Assembly (NCBI GenBank): GCA_963773665.1
Contig: CAVZBZ010000001.1
Coordinates: forward strand, 1,054,001 to 1,118,000
DNA length: 64,000 nucleotides
Direction: 5' to 3'
DNA from: DATJLY01 sp963773665
Lineage (GTDB): Bacteria > Pseudomonadota > Alphaproteobacteria > ATCC43930 > CGMCC-115725
The first letter of the stretch is position 1. Each line of letters opens with the position of its first letter. Shown here one piece after another: positions 25,713 to 36,957 of the stretch. The position numbers were made by a program, and so were the translations under genes. A model generated the notes under the pieces. The model searched no databases and was not told where the DNA came from. It saw nothing but the letters and a program-made list of their open reading frames with translations.

Positions 25713-26966
25713 ATGACCGACCATGCGCTGGGCGCCGGGCCGATCGTCCCGCGGCTCAAGACCTTTCTCGCCGTGATGGGACCCGGTCTCGTCGTCATGC
25801 TCGCCGACACCGATGTCGGCAGCGTCATCACGGCGGCGCAAAGCGGCGCGCAGTGGGGCTACAGCCTGCTGCTGCCGCAATTCATCCTGATCCCGGTCCT
25901 GTTCTTCGTGCAGGAGATGACCGTCCGGCTCGGCATCTTCACCGGCAAGGGGCACGGCGAGCTGATCCGCGAGGCGTTCGGGCGCGGCTGGGCGTGGCTT
26001 TCGGTCGCGGGGCTCGGCATCGCGACTTTGGGCGCGCTCCTCACCGAGTTTTCCGGCATCGCGGGCGTCGGCGAGCTGTTCGGCGTGCCGCGCGCGGCGA
26101 GCCTCGCGCTGGCCGCGGGGTTTTTGCTTGCGGTGGTCTATACCGGCTCGTACCGGCGCGTCGAGCGCATCGCCATCGCATTGGGATTGTTCGAGTTCGC
26201 CTTTTTCGGCGTCGCCATCGCGGCGCATCCCGAGGGCAAGGAGCTGGTCCGCGGGCTCGCGCACATGCCGCTCGCAGACGCCGGATATCTCTATCTTCTC
26301 GCAGCCAATATCGGCGCCGTCATCATGCCGTGGATGATTTTCTATCAGCAGTCCGCCGTCGCCGACAAAAAGCTCAGGCCCGAGCATTACCGCGACGCGC
26401 GCTGGGATACGGCCTTGGGCGCCGTCATCACGCAGCTCATCATGGCGGCCATTCTGGTCGCGACCGCGGCGACGATCGGCAAGAGCGGGCCGGGCGCGAG
26501 CCTCGCCACCGTCGGCGACATCGCCAAGGCGCTGACGCCGGTGCTCGGCGGGGACATGGGCCGGTTGGTGTTCAGCGCCGGCACGATCGGGGCGGCGATG
26601 GTCGCTGCCGTGGTCGTGTCGCTCGCCTCGGCCTGGGGCTTCGGCGAGGTCGCGGGCTACAAGCATTCGCTCGAGCACCGGCCGTTCGAGGCGCCGTGGT
26701 TCTATGGCGTGTTCACGGCCGCCGTCGCGGGCAGCGCAGGCGCGGTGCTGCTCGTGCCGAACCTGGTGACGCTCAATATCGGCGTCGAGGTGATGAACGC
26801 CCTCATGCTGCCGCTCGTGCTCGGATTCCTGGTGCTCCTTGCCGTCAAGGTGCTGCCGGCGGAGCATCGCCTCAGCGGCGCCTACGGCTGGATCGTGATC
26901 GCGACGTCCGTGCTGGTCGCGGCCTTGGGCGTGCTCGGCGGCATCTACGGCGCGTTCGCCGCTTGA
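25713..26966 (+). CDS. Nramp-family divalent metal transporter, non-canonical
   Basis: Inner-membrane transporter of 417 residues with about eleven helices, related to MntH/Nramp. The first helix motif, normally DPGN, reads ADTDVGSVITAAQSGAQWGY: Asp and Gly are kept but Asn is Ser. The sixth-helix motif, normally MPHN, reads GAVIMPWMIFYQQSA: the metal-ligand Met is kept but His is Trp. It therefore belongs to a divergent Nramp branch whose substrate may not be Mn or Fe. An Fur-like box just upstream argues for metal control. Start ATG 25713; no clear ribosome-binding site. Confidence 0.85.
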   Translation: MTDHALGAGPIVPRLKTFLAVMGPGLVVMLADTDVGSVITAAQSGAQWGYSLLLPQFILIPVLFFVQEMTVRLGIFTGKGHGELIREAFGRGWAWLSVAGLGIATLGALLTEFSGIAGVGELFGVPRAASLALAAGFLLAVVYTGSYRRVERIAIALGLFEFAFFGVAIAAHPEGKELVRGLAHMPLADAGYLYLLAANIGAVIMPWMIFYQQSAVADKKLRPEHYRDARWDTALGAVITQLIMAAILVATAATIGKSGPGASLATVGDIAKALTPVLGGDMGRLVFSAGTIGAAMVAAVVVSLASAWGFGEVAGYKHSLEHRPFEAPWFYGVFTAAVAGSAGAVLLVPNLVTLNIGVEVMNALMLPLVLGFLVLLAVKVLPAEHRLSGAYGWIVIATSVLVAALGVLGGIYGAFAA

Positions 26967-26982
26967 GAACGGCCGGCGCGCG

Positions 26983-27467
26983 ATGCCGACGGACCGCCGG
27001 TTTTTCGCGCTCTCAGCTCTTCTTGCGCTTGCGCTCGCGGCGCCGTTCTTCGTCTTCGCCACGATCCCGCTGCACGACCTGCCGAACCATATCGCGCGGC
27101 AATACCGGCCTACGCGCAGATCCGCGCCGCGCTGGACCTATTGCCGCAAGGGGCGCGGCTCATGGCGCTTGGCGTCGATATGGCGACGGTGAGCGTCTCC
27201 GACCGGCCGCCTTTGGCCCATGTCGCCGCCTATGCGGTGGCGGCGCGCGGCGCGCTCATCCCCTCGATGTTCGCCGGCGGCCCGCACGATCTTCTGGCCT
27301 ATCGCGCGCCTTACGCTTCGCTCCACGATGCGCCGGCCGCCGCCGACGCCGGCGCCTACGATTATTTCCTGCTGATCCATCCCGGGCGGATCGACCGCGC
27401 CGCCTTGCCGCCGTTCGCGGTGCTGGCGCGGGCAGCCGATTTCTGGCTGGTGCGGCGCGTGCGGTAG
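26983..27467 (+). pseudogene. remnant of a polytopic membrane protein with its middle deleted
   Basis: The first part (ATG 26983, MPTDRRFFALSALLALALAA then FVFATIPLHDLPNHIARQ) is a membrane N-terminus typical of large polytopic glycosyltransferase-like proteins. At about 27108-27112 the reading shifts and the sequence continues in another frame as AYAQIRAALDLLPQGARLMA to a natural C-terminus FWLVRRVR. The fusion point and frame change, with several hundred residues of membrane domain missing, indicate an internal deletion. It is not functional as it stands. It lies between the Nramp gene and secA. Confidence 0.65.
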
Positions 27468-27470
27468 GGC

Positions 27471-30164
<2,694 letters not shown>

Positions 30165-30264
30165 CAATACCTCAAAACGTGGCGATGGGCTGGGGCCGAA
30201 GCCAAGCGACAGATAGGGCCGCGTGCGCCGGGTGTCAATTCACGGCGCGGCGCCGGAACTCCGC

Positions 30265-30293
30265 TTGTTCCGGGGGCGGCGATATGCTTTATC
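30265..30293 (+). promoter_or_regulatory. candidate promoter of the parvulin gene
   Basis: TTGTTC (30265-30270) and TTTATC (30288-30293) are spaced by 17 bases, giving a transcription start near 30300 and a leader of about 29 bases with an AAGGA-type ribosome site before ATG 30329. Confidence 0.4.
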
Positions 30294-30328
30294 TCGGGGG
30301 ACTTATCCCCAAGTCTCAAGGATGCTCC

Positions 30329-31408
30329 ATGGCGCCACGCGCATTGACCGGCCTGCTCTTGCTTTGCCTTTGCGCCGGGCCGGCCTTCGCACAAAAGGCG
30401 CCGGCCCCCGCCCCGGCTCCGGCGGCGAAGAAGGAGGCGCCGAAGAAGGAAGCGGCCAAGGCCGAGCCCGCCGGCGACCCGGTCGTCGCCCGCGTCAACG
30501 GCACCGTCATCCACCGCTCGGACCTCGACGCGCTCCGCGCCAATTTGCCGCCGCAAGTGGCGCAGCAGCCGCCCGACCAGCTCTATCCGAAGTTGCTCGA
30601 CCAGCTCGTCGCGCTCGACCTTGCGGCGGAGGCGGCGCGCAAGGCCAAGGTCAACGAGCAGCCGCGCGTCAAGCAGATGCTCGCCCTGAGCGAGAACGAG
30701 CTGCTCGCGAACGCCTATTTCGCCGACCTCGCGCGGAAGGACGTGACCGAGGCGAAGCTCAGGCAGCGCTACGACGAATACATCAAGACGGCGGCGCCGC
30801 ACGAGGAGGTGCACGCCCGCCACATCCTGGTCCCGACCGAGGACGAGGCGAAGCAGATCATCGAGCAGCTCAAGAAGGGCGCGGATTTCGCCAAGCTCGC
30901 GAGCGACAAGACCACCGATCCCGCCGGCAAGACCTCGGGCGGCGACCTTGGGTATTTCGGCGAGAAGGACATGGTGCCGGAATTCGCCCAGGCCGCCTTC
31001 GCCTTGAAGCCCGGCGAATTCACGCAGACCCCGGTCAAGACGCAGTTCGGCTGGCACGTCATCAAGGTCGAGGACCGCCGCCAGGCGAAGCCGCCGACCT
31101 ACGACGAAGTGGCGCCGCAGATCGCGCGCCAGATGGCGCAGGAGATCGCCGACGCCAAGATCAAGGAGCTCGCCACCGCGGCGAAGATCGAGGTGTTCAA
31201 CGCCGACGGCACGCCGGCCAAGGTCGGTCCGGGCGCGCCGCCGCCGGAGGCCGCCGCGAGCCCGGCGCCGCAAGCCGCGCCGGCCGCCGCCGCGCCGCGC
31301 GGCCAGCCCGAGCTGATGCCGCTGCAGAACGGAACGCCCGGGGCGCCGCCGCCCGCCGCCGCCGGCCCGCCGACGCTCGCGCCGGCGACGCAGAATCTGG
31401 GCAAGTGA
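30329..31408 (+). CDS. periplasmic peptidylprolyl isomerase, parvulin type
   Basis: Folding catalyst for secreted proteins (359 aa). A signal peptide (about 1-22, MAPRALTGLLLLCLCAGPAF) is followed by a proline/lysine-rich spacer, an N-terminal helical SurA-like region (VVARVNGTVIHRSDLDALR) and a PpiC rotamase domain: VHARHILVPTEDEAKQI, FAKLASDKTTDPAGKTSGGD, LGYFGEKDMVPEFAQAAF and TQFGWHVIKVED. The C-terminal tail is rich in Pro and Ala. Known relatives in alphaproteobacteria act on outer-membrane proteins. It stands 86 bases before argJ. Confidence 0.9.
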   Translation: MAPRALTGLLLLCLCAGPAFAQKAPAPAPAPAAKKEAPKKEAAKAEPAGDPVVARVNGTVIHRSDLDALRANLPPQVAQQPPDQLYPKLLDQLVALDLAAEAARKAKVNEQPRVKQMLALSENELLANAYFADLARKDVTEAKLRQRYDEYIKTAAPHEEVHARHILVPTEDEAKQIIEQLKKGADFAKLASDKTTDPAGKTSGGDLGYFGEKDMVPEFAQAAFALKPGEFTQTPVKTQFGWHVIKVEDRRQAKPPTYDEVAPQIARQMAQEIADAKIKELATAAKIEVFNADGTPAKVGPGAPPPEAAASPAPQAAPAAAAPRGQPELMPLQNGTPGAPPPAAAGPPTLAPATQNLGK

Positions 31409-31430
31409 GGCCCGCTCCGTCCATGCAGGC

Positions 31431-31475
31431 ACCCTCCCCCCCACCCTTGCCCTCCCCCTCAAGGGGGGAGGGAAA
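31431..31475. repeat. REP-like repeat, CCTCCCCCTC type, one hairpin
   Basis: Intergenic hairpin: CCCTCCCCCTC (31450-31460) pairs with the GGGGGGAGGG that follows (31463-31472). An ACCCTCCCCCCCACCC flank precedes it. Same family as the repeats near 45.6, 48.3, 52.6, 52.7 and 53.1 kb. It lies between the parvulin gene and argJ. Confidence 0.75.
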
Positions 31476-31493
31476 TTACTGCGCGTAGGCGCC

Positions 31494-32723
31494 ATGCCGC
31501 CCGTCTCGCCGCTTGCGCCGGAGCGGATTGCCGAGCTGCCGCCGGTTGCGGGCGTGCGGCTCGCGGCCGCGGAATGCGGCATCCGCTATCGCGACCGGCG
31601 CGACCTCATGGTGGCGGTGTTCGACGACCCGGCCGCCGTCGCCGGCGTGTTCACGCGCTCGAAGACGCCGGGCGCGCCGATCGACTGGTGCCGCGAATGT
31701 CTCCCCATGGGACTGGCGCGCGCGATCGTGGTCAATTCCGGCAACGCCAACGTCTTCACCGGCCGCGCCGGGCGCGCCGCGTGCGAAGCGACGGCCGATG
31801 CCGCAGCGAGCTGCCTCGGCTGCGACCCGCACGCGATCTACCTCTCCTCGACCGGCGTCATCGGCGAAAAACTTGCCGCCGAGAAGATCGTCGCAGCGCT
31901 TCCCGTGGCGCTCCAGGAGGCGGCGCCCGGGCGCTGGCGCGACGCGGCCGAGGCGATCATGACGACCGACACGTTCGCGAAGCTCGCCACCGCGAGCGCC
32001 GCGATCGACGGCGTCCCCGTGACCATCAACGGCATCGCCAAGGGCTCCGGCATGATCGCGCCCGACATGGCGACGATGCTGGCCTTTCTCTTCACGGATG
32101 CCGCCATTCCCGCGCCCGTGCTGCAGGCGCTGCTGAAGCCCGCGGTCGAGCGCTCGTTCAACGCCATCACGGTGGACGGCGACACCTCGACGAGCGACAC
32201 GGTGCTGCTGGTCGCCACGGCCAAGGCCGGCAACGCGCCGCCCGCGACGGCGCAGGCGCCGAGCTTGCGCGCATTCCGCCGCGCGCTCGACAAGGTCATG
32301 ATCGATCTCGCACAGCAGATCGTGAAGGATGGCGAGGGCGCGGAGAAATTCGTCACGATCGAGGTGACGGGTGCTGCGTCGGCGCGCGCCGCGCGCCGCG
32401 TCGCCCTGTCGGTCGGCAATTCGCCGCTCGTCAAGACCGCGCTCGCGGCGGGCGACGCGAACTGGGGCCGCATCGTCATGGCGGTCGGCAAATGCGGCGA
32501 AAAGGCCGACCGCGACCGGCTCGCCATCAAGGTCGGCGGCATCACCATCGCCGAAGCGGGCGGGCCGGTGCCGGGCTATGACGAGGCGCCGGTATCGGCC
32601 CACATGAAGGGCCGCGACATCGCGATCGCGATCGATCTCGGGATTGGCCGCGGCCGTGCCCGGGTCTGGACTTGCGACCTGACGCACCGCTACATCGACA
32701 TCAACGGCAGCTATCGCAGCTGA
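31494..32723 (+). CDS. argJ: bifunctional glutamate N-acetyltransferase / amino-acid acetyltransferase
   Basis: Transfers the acetyl group from N-acetylornithine to glutamate, recycling acetyl in arginine synthesis; bifunctional forms can also use acetyl-CoA. The 409-residue precursor self-cleaves before Thr194 in the motif GSGMIAPDMATMLAF, giving alpha and beta chains. Other family segments are IVVNSGNANVFTG, LSSTGVIGEKL, FNAITVDGDTSTSDT and the C-terminal THRYIDINGSYRS. Start ATG 31494 follows a REP-like hairpin. Confidence 0.95.
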   Translation: MPPVSPLAPERIAELPPVAGVRLAAAECGIRYRDRRDLMVAVFDDPAAVAGVFTRSKTPGAPIDWCRECLPMGLARAIVVNSGNANVFTGRAGRAACEATADAAASCLGCDPHAIYLSSTGVIGEKLAAEKIVAALPVALQEAAPGRWRDAAEAIMTTDTFAKLATASAAIDGVPVTINGIAKGSGMIAPDMATMLAFLFTDAAIPAPVLQALLKPAVERSFNAITVDGDTSTSDTVLLVATAKAGNAPPATAQAPSLRAFRRALDKVMIDLAQQIVKDGEGAEKFVTIEVTGAASARAARRVALSVGNSPLVKTALAAGDANWGRIVMAVGKCGEKADRDRLAIKVGGITIAEAGGPVPGYDEAPVSAHMKGRDIAIAIDLGIGRGRARVWTCDLTHRYIDINGSYRS

Positions 32724-32735
32724 AAGGGGCGGGCG

Positions 32736-33083
32736 ATGGCGGAACTCGACGGACTATGGACGATCCAGTTCGAGGTCGCGGGCGAATGGCGCTCGGGCGG
32801 CATCGTGCTGTTCGACAAGGGCCGGCTCGCGGGCGGCGACAGCCATTATTACTATTACGGGCATTGCGCCGAGCGGAACGGCACGCTCGCGGGCGAGGCG
32901 CGCATCATCCATCACAGCGGCCCGCTTTCCACGGGGTTCGGCGACAGCCCTGACTTCGTCGTCGTGGTCGAGGCGCAGCTGCGCGGCGACATCGTCACCG
33001 GCCACATCTTCAAGCGCGGCAACGAGCAGGCGAAGCTCAAGCTGCGCTGCGTGCGGCGCGTCAGGGCCGAAGAGCTCGGGTGA
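32736..33083 (+). CDS. GrlR-like small beta-barrel protein
   Basis: A 115-residue protein resembling the family named after GrlR, a negative regulator of type III secretion in enteropathogens. The shared pattern is LDGLWTIQFEVAGEWRSGG, VLFDKGRLAGGDSHYYYYG and an alternating beta pattern to the end (ITGHIFKRGNEQAKLKL-type). No type III secretion genes are near, so a regulatory role there is not implied. It follows argJ by 12 bases and its stop overlaps the mutT start by four (GTGA), so the three are probably co-transcribed. Function here unknown. Confidence 0.7.
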   Translation: MAELDGLWTIQFEVAGEWRSGGIVLFDKGRLAGGDSHYYYYGHCAERNGTLAGEARIIHHSGPLSTGFGDSPDFVVVVEAQLRGDIVTGHIFKRGNEQAKLKLRCVRRVRAEELG

Positions 33084-33493
33084 GCGGGCTGCCGCTCACC
33101 GTGGTGTGCGCGGCGCTGGTCGATGGCGCGGGCCGCGTGCTCCTGGCCGAGCGCCCGCGCGGCAAGTCGATGGCGGGCTTGTGGGAATTTCCCGGCGGCA
33201 AGATCAATCCGGGCGAGACGCCCGAGGCGGCGCTCGCGCGCGAGCTCGAGGAGGAGCTGGGCATCAAGGTCGCGGCCGACGCGCTCGCGCCGCTCGCCTT
33301 CGCCTCGCATGCCTACGAGTCGTTCCATGTCGTGCTGCTGCTCTATCTTTGCCGGCGCTGGCCGGGCGAGCCGGTCGCGCGCGAAGGCCAGGCGCTCGCC
33401 TGGGTCGCGCCGCACGAATTCCCGTCCTATGCCATGCCTCCTGCCGACGCGCCGCTGGTGTCGGCGCTCCAGGGGGCGCTGCGCACCGCGTAG
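33080..33493 (+). CDS. mutT: 8-oxo-dGTP diphosphatase MutT (Nudix)
   Basis: Removes oxidised dGTP from the nucleotide pool to prevent A:T to C:G mutation. The 137-residue protein has a full Nudix box, GGKINPGETPEAALARELEE followed by ELGI, preceded by the MutT-typical RPRGKSMAGLWEFPGG. Start is GTG 33080, overlapping the stop of the preceding GrlR-like gene by four bases. argJ next to mutT is common in alphaproteobacteria. Confidence 0.93.
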   Translation: MSGLPLTVVCAALVDGAGRVLLAERPRGKSMAGLWEFPGGKINPGETPEAALARELEEELGIKVAADALAPLAFASHAYESFHVVLLLYLCRRWPGEPVAREGQALAWVAPHEFPSYAMPPADAPLVSALQGALRTA

Positions 33494-33512
33494 TGCGTCC
33501 TTCGACGCACGG

Positions 33513-34079
33513 TTATTTCCGTGCCGCAATCGCAGCCGCGAGGCGGTCGCTCAGCTGGGCGAGGCAGCGGCTCATGACGGCGACGAGGTCGGCCGTGCCG
33601 GCAGCGGATGTGCGCTCGGTGATCTCGGCCGATTCGAGCGGGCCGTCGCGGTCCTTGCCGCGCACCGTCCAGCGCGCGTCGAGGACGACGGTGCCGTCGG
33701 GATCGACGTCGAAGCGCTCGATCGACACGGCGAGGCTCATATCGGCCTCGCCCAACATGCCGCTCGAGGATTGCGCGATGCGCATGCGCGGCAGGCGCTC
33801 GGTCAGCTCGGCGACGACGATGCGCGCCATCATCTCGTCGAGCGGCTCGGCCCAGCGCTCGGTATCGTCGGTTTCGAGCGCATAGGCGTTGTGGTGGCGC
33901 ACGATCTGCGGCCGGTCGAGATAGCGGGCGACGTTCATGCGCGCGAACGACGCCGCACCCGCCGGGCGCTCGTCCGCCGTGCCCGGGACCGGCACGAGCG
34001 TGTAGAGCGTGGGCTCGGGCGAGCGGCATTGCACGAGCGCCGCCGCGGCCAGGAGCGCGAACAGGCTGCTTCGCCTCAC
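33513..34079 (-). CDS. pqiC: ABC-type transport auxiliary lipoprotein, PqiC-like
   Basis: Outer-membrane lipoprotein of 188 residues completing the PqiABC envelope-spanning lipid transport system. It has a lipoprotein signal MRRSSLFALLAAAALVQC with lipobox LVQC and the DUF330/YmbA domain (TLYTLVPVPG, RYLDRPQIVRH, WAEPLDEMMARIVVAEL). Its ATG overlaps the pqiB stop by four bases. In E. coli PqiC forms an octameric ring that docks the PqiB tunnel to the outer membrane. Confidence 0.88.
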   Translation of the reverse strand: MRRSSLFALLAAAALVQCRSPEPTLYTLVPVPGTADERPAGAASFARMNVARYLDRPQIVRHHNAYALETDDTERWAEPLDEMMARIVVAELTERLPRMRIAQSSSGMLGEADMSLAVSIERFDVDPDGTVVLDARWTVRGKDRDGPLESAEITERTSAAGTADLVAVMSRCLAQLSDRLAAAIAARK

Positions 34080-35740
34080 GGCAGCTCACCCTTGCCGCGG
34101 ATCACGGATTCCGGATGCTGCTCGAGCGTGTCGGCCAACGCCTTCATCGAGCGCGCCGTATCCTGCATCTGGCGCAGCAGATCGACCAGGCCGCGGCGCA
34201 CCTCGGAGCCGTTGCCGTAGCCGGCATTGGCCGAGGTGAGAAGCGCATCGAGCTGGCGCAGCGTGTCGTTCGCTCCGGTCAGCGTCTTGTCGGCCGAAAC
34301 CAGCGTCTTGTCGGCCGAGCCCAGCATGTCCTTGATCTGCGGCGTCTCGGCGAGCTTCCGCATCGCTTCGAGCGCGGCGCGCGTGTCGGTGATGACGCCC
34401 TCGATCGGCATTTTCGAGACGCGCTCCAAAAGCCCGGCGATCTGCACCAGAAGCCCGTTCGCGCTCGCCTCGAGGCTCGCCATGTCGGACGGCACGGTCG
34501 GCAGCACCGGCACTTTGCCCTCGAAGCGGATCTGCGCCGGGGGCGCGTCGGGAAAGAAATCGAAGGCGACGATGACCTGACCCGAGATCAGGCTTTCCGA
34601 GCGCAGCTGCGCGCGCAAGCCCCCGGCGACGAACGTGGCCATCGCCTTCATCACGTTCTCGAGGTTCGATTCCTGCGTCGACGCGAGGCCGATGCGCTCG
34701 ACCCGCTGCGGCTCGAAGGCGAGCGTCACCGGAATCCGGATCTGCCTTTCGCCGGGATCGTATTGCAGGCGGATGTCGGTGACGTTGCCGACCTTGATGC
34801 CGCGGAACTCGACCGGCGCGCCAACGTCAAGACCGTGCACCGAGCCGCTGAACTCGACGATGAAGGGCACGCGCTGGGCGTAGTTGGCCTCGAACGCTGC
34901 GTCGCGGTCGTCATAGAGCGGGAATGTGGCGAGCGCCGCAGCCGTCTCGTTCATATCGCCGCCGGCGAGCGTATCGAAGCCGATGCCGCCCGTGAGAAGC
35001 GCCTGGAGCAATTCCATCTCGAACTTGAAGCCCGACACGCCGGCGGCGATGGTGATGCCGGAACCGTTCCAGAAGCGCGTGCCCGGATGCACGAGCTGGT
35101 CGTAGGGCTTGTTGACGAAGGCGTGGATCTCGAGCTTGCCGCGGGCATAGTCGAACTCGCTGCCGAGCACCTCGCCGACCTTGACGCCGTGGAAATAGAC
35201 GGGCGAGGCGGGGCCGAGCGAGCCGAGCCGGTCGGCTTCGAGGATGAACTCGGTGCCGGGCACGTCGGCGCGCACCACGGGCGGATCCTCGAGCCCGACG
35301 AACTCGCGCGAGGATTCGCCCTCGCCCGGATCCATCTCGAGATAGGCCCCCGAAAGCAGCGTCTCGAGGCCCGAGAGGTTGCTCAGGCTGATGCGCGGGC
35401 GCACCACCCAGAACCGTGTCCCGGTATTCAAGTGCGCCGCCGCCATCTTGTTCATGCTGGCGGTGACGATGACGTGCGACAGGTCGGGGGAGAGCTCGAC
35501 CTTTTCGACGACGCCGAGCTCGACGTCGTTGTGCTTGACGCGGGTCTTGCCGGCCTCGAGCCCCTCGCCGGTGCGGAAGGTGATGGCGATGGTGGGACCG
35601 CGCTCGGAAACGGTGGTGTAGGCAAGCCAGCCGGCGATGGCGAAGGCGACGAGCGGAATGGCCCAGATCGGCGAGAAGCGCCAGCGCCGGCGCAGGTCGG
35701 GCAGCGGCACATCGGGCGCGCGGCGCTCCTCGACCTTCAT
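34076..35740 (-). CDS. pqiB: MCE-domain tunnel protein PqiB
   Basis: Inner-membrane-anchored periplasmic protein (554 aa) that in E. coli forms a hexameric tunnel carrying lipids between membranes. One N-terminal transmembrane helix (WAIPLVAFAIAGWLAY) is followed by three MCE/MlaD domains (starting TIAITFRTGEGLEAGKTRVK, FILEADRLGSLGPASPVYFH and FIVEFSGSVHGLDVGAPVEF) and a long C-terminal helical segment expected to form the coiled-coil needle. Translationally coupled by four-base overlaps to pqiA before it and pqiC after it. Confidence 0.93.
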   Translation of the reverse strand: MKVEERRAPDVPLPDLRRRWRFSPIWAIPLVAFAIAGWLAYTTVSERGPTIAITFRTGEGLEAGKTRVKHNDVELGVVEKVELSPDLSHVIVTASMNKMAAAHLNTGTRFWVVRPRISLSNLSGLETLLSGAYLEMDPGEGESSREFVGLEDPPVVRADVPGTEFILEADRLGSLGPASPVYFHGVKVGEVLGSEFDYARGKLEIHAFVNKPYDQLVHPGTRFWNGSGITIAAGVSGFKFEMELLQALLTGGIGFDTLAGGDMNETAAALATFPLYDDRDAAFEANYAQRVPFIVEFSGSVHGLDVGAPVEFRGIKVGNVTDIRLQYDPGERQIRIPVTLAFEPQRVERIGLASTQESNLENVMKAMATFVAGGLRAQLRSESLISGQVIVAFDFFPDAPPAQIRFEGKVPVLPTVPSDMASLEASANGLLVQIAGLLERVSKMPIEGVITDTRAALEAMRKLAETPQIKDMLGSADKTLVSADKTLTGANDTLRQLDALLTSANAGYGNGSEVRRGLVDLLRQMQDTARSMKALADTLEQHPESVIRGKGELP

Positions 35741-36957
35741 CGGTTCTCTCCGGCGCTGTCCCACATGAGGCGCGGGTCGAACGCCATCGCCGCGAACATG
35801 GTGGTGACCACGACGGCGGCGAACGAGATCGCGCCGATGCCGGGAACGACGGTGGCAAGCGCGCCGAGCCGCACCAGCGCCACCAGGATCGACAGCATGA
35901 AGATGTCGATCATCGACCAGCGCCCGACCGATTCGATGACGCGGTAGAGCCTGGTGCGGTCCTTCAAGTGCCAGCGCGAGCCCGCCTGCGTCGTCAGCAG
36001 GAGCAGCGCCAGGCCCACGATCTTCAGCACCGGCACGGTGATGCTGGCGAAGAACACCAGCAGCGCGAGCGGCCACATGCCGGCCTCTATCAGGTGCTTG
36101 ACGCCCGAGAGGATCGTGTCGGGCGATCCTGCGCCGAACGAGATCACCGTCATGATCGGGAAGACGTTGGCCGGGATGTAGAGGATCGCCGCGGTGAGGA
36201 CGAGCGCCCAGCAGCGCGCGAGGCTTTCGGGCTTGCGGCGATGAAGCCTGGCGCGGCAGCGCGGACAGCGCGCGTGGCCGCCGGCGTCTTCCGCCACGAG
36301 GCCGCACACGCCGCAGCGCGCAAGCGGCGCCCCCTCCGCGGGCGGCGGCAGTACGGCGAGGCCCTTGCGCTCGACCTCCTCCCAGACATCGTCGTAATCG
36401 ATGAACGCGTCGATCGCCGCCATCACCACCATGAGCGCGCCCAAGGCATAGACGGCGATGCCGAGCTTCACGGTCGCCAAAGCCGCGAGCTTCACATAGG
36501 CGACGAACAGGCCGAGCAGATAGACCTCGATCATCGACCAGGGACTGAGCTCGTCGATCCACCGCAGCACCGGAATGAGATGACGGGGCGGCCGGGTGCG
36601 CCCGAGCCCCGCCAGCACATAGGCGATGGCGCCAAGCTTCAGCGCCGGCGCCACGACGGTCAGCAGCAGGATAAGGAGGGTGAGCGGCCACAGGCCTTCG
36701 CCGAACAGCGTGAGCGCGCCGGTGGCGAGGCTCGCTTCGTCAACCTGCCCCTCCATGCCGAACGACATGAACGGCATGAAATTGGCAAGGAAGATCAGCA
36801 CGAGGCCGGTGACGGACAGCGCGAGCGCCGCCTCGCGCGCGCTATGCGCCCGGAGCAGCGCGGCGCAGCGCGGGCAACGCGCGGCGATGCCCCGCCCAAG
36901 CGGCGCCAGGTGCAGGCGGAGGCCGCAATCGTGGCATTCGACGAGGTTCGCGCTCAC
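35737..36957 (-). CDS. pqiA: paraquat-inducible protein A
   Basis: Polytopic inner-membrane subunit of the Pqi lipid transport system (406 aa). It has two PqiA repeats, each with a zinc-finger pair followed by four membrane helices: the first pair is CHDCGL with CPRCAALL, the second CGVCGL with CPRCRARL. The start is a GTG at 36957 that overlaps the stop of the upstream EF-hand gene by four bases, and its own end overlaps pqiB by four. SPWSMIEVYLLG and RWSMIDIFMLSILVAL are the conserved PqiA segments in each repeat. Confidence 0.92.
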   Translation of the reverse strand: MSANLVECHDCGLRLHLAPLGRGIAARCPRCAALLRAHSAREAALALSVTGLVLIFLANFMPFMSFGMEGQVDEASLATGALTLFGEGLWPLTLLILLLTVVAPALKLGAIAYVLAGLGRTRPPRHLIPVLRWIDELSPWSMIEVYLLGLFVAYVKLAALATVKLGIAVYALGALMVVMAAIDAFIDYDDVWEEVERKGLAVLPPPAEGAPLARCGVCGLVAEDAGGHARCPRCRARLHRRKPESLARCWALVLTAAILYIPANVFPIMTVISFGAGSPDTILSGVKHLIEAGMWPLALLVFFASITVPVLKIVGLALLLLTTQAGSRWHLKDRTRLYRVIESVGRWSMIDIFMLSILVALVRLGALATVVPGIGAISFAAVVVTTMFAAMAFDPRLMWDSAGENR

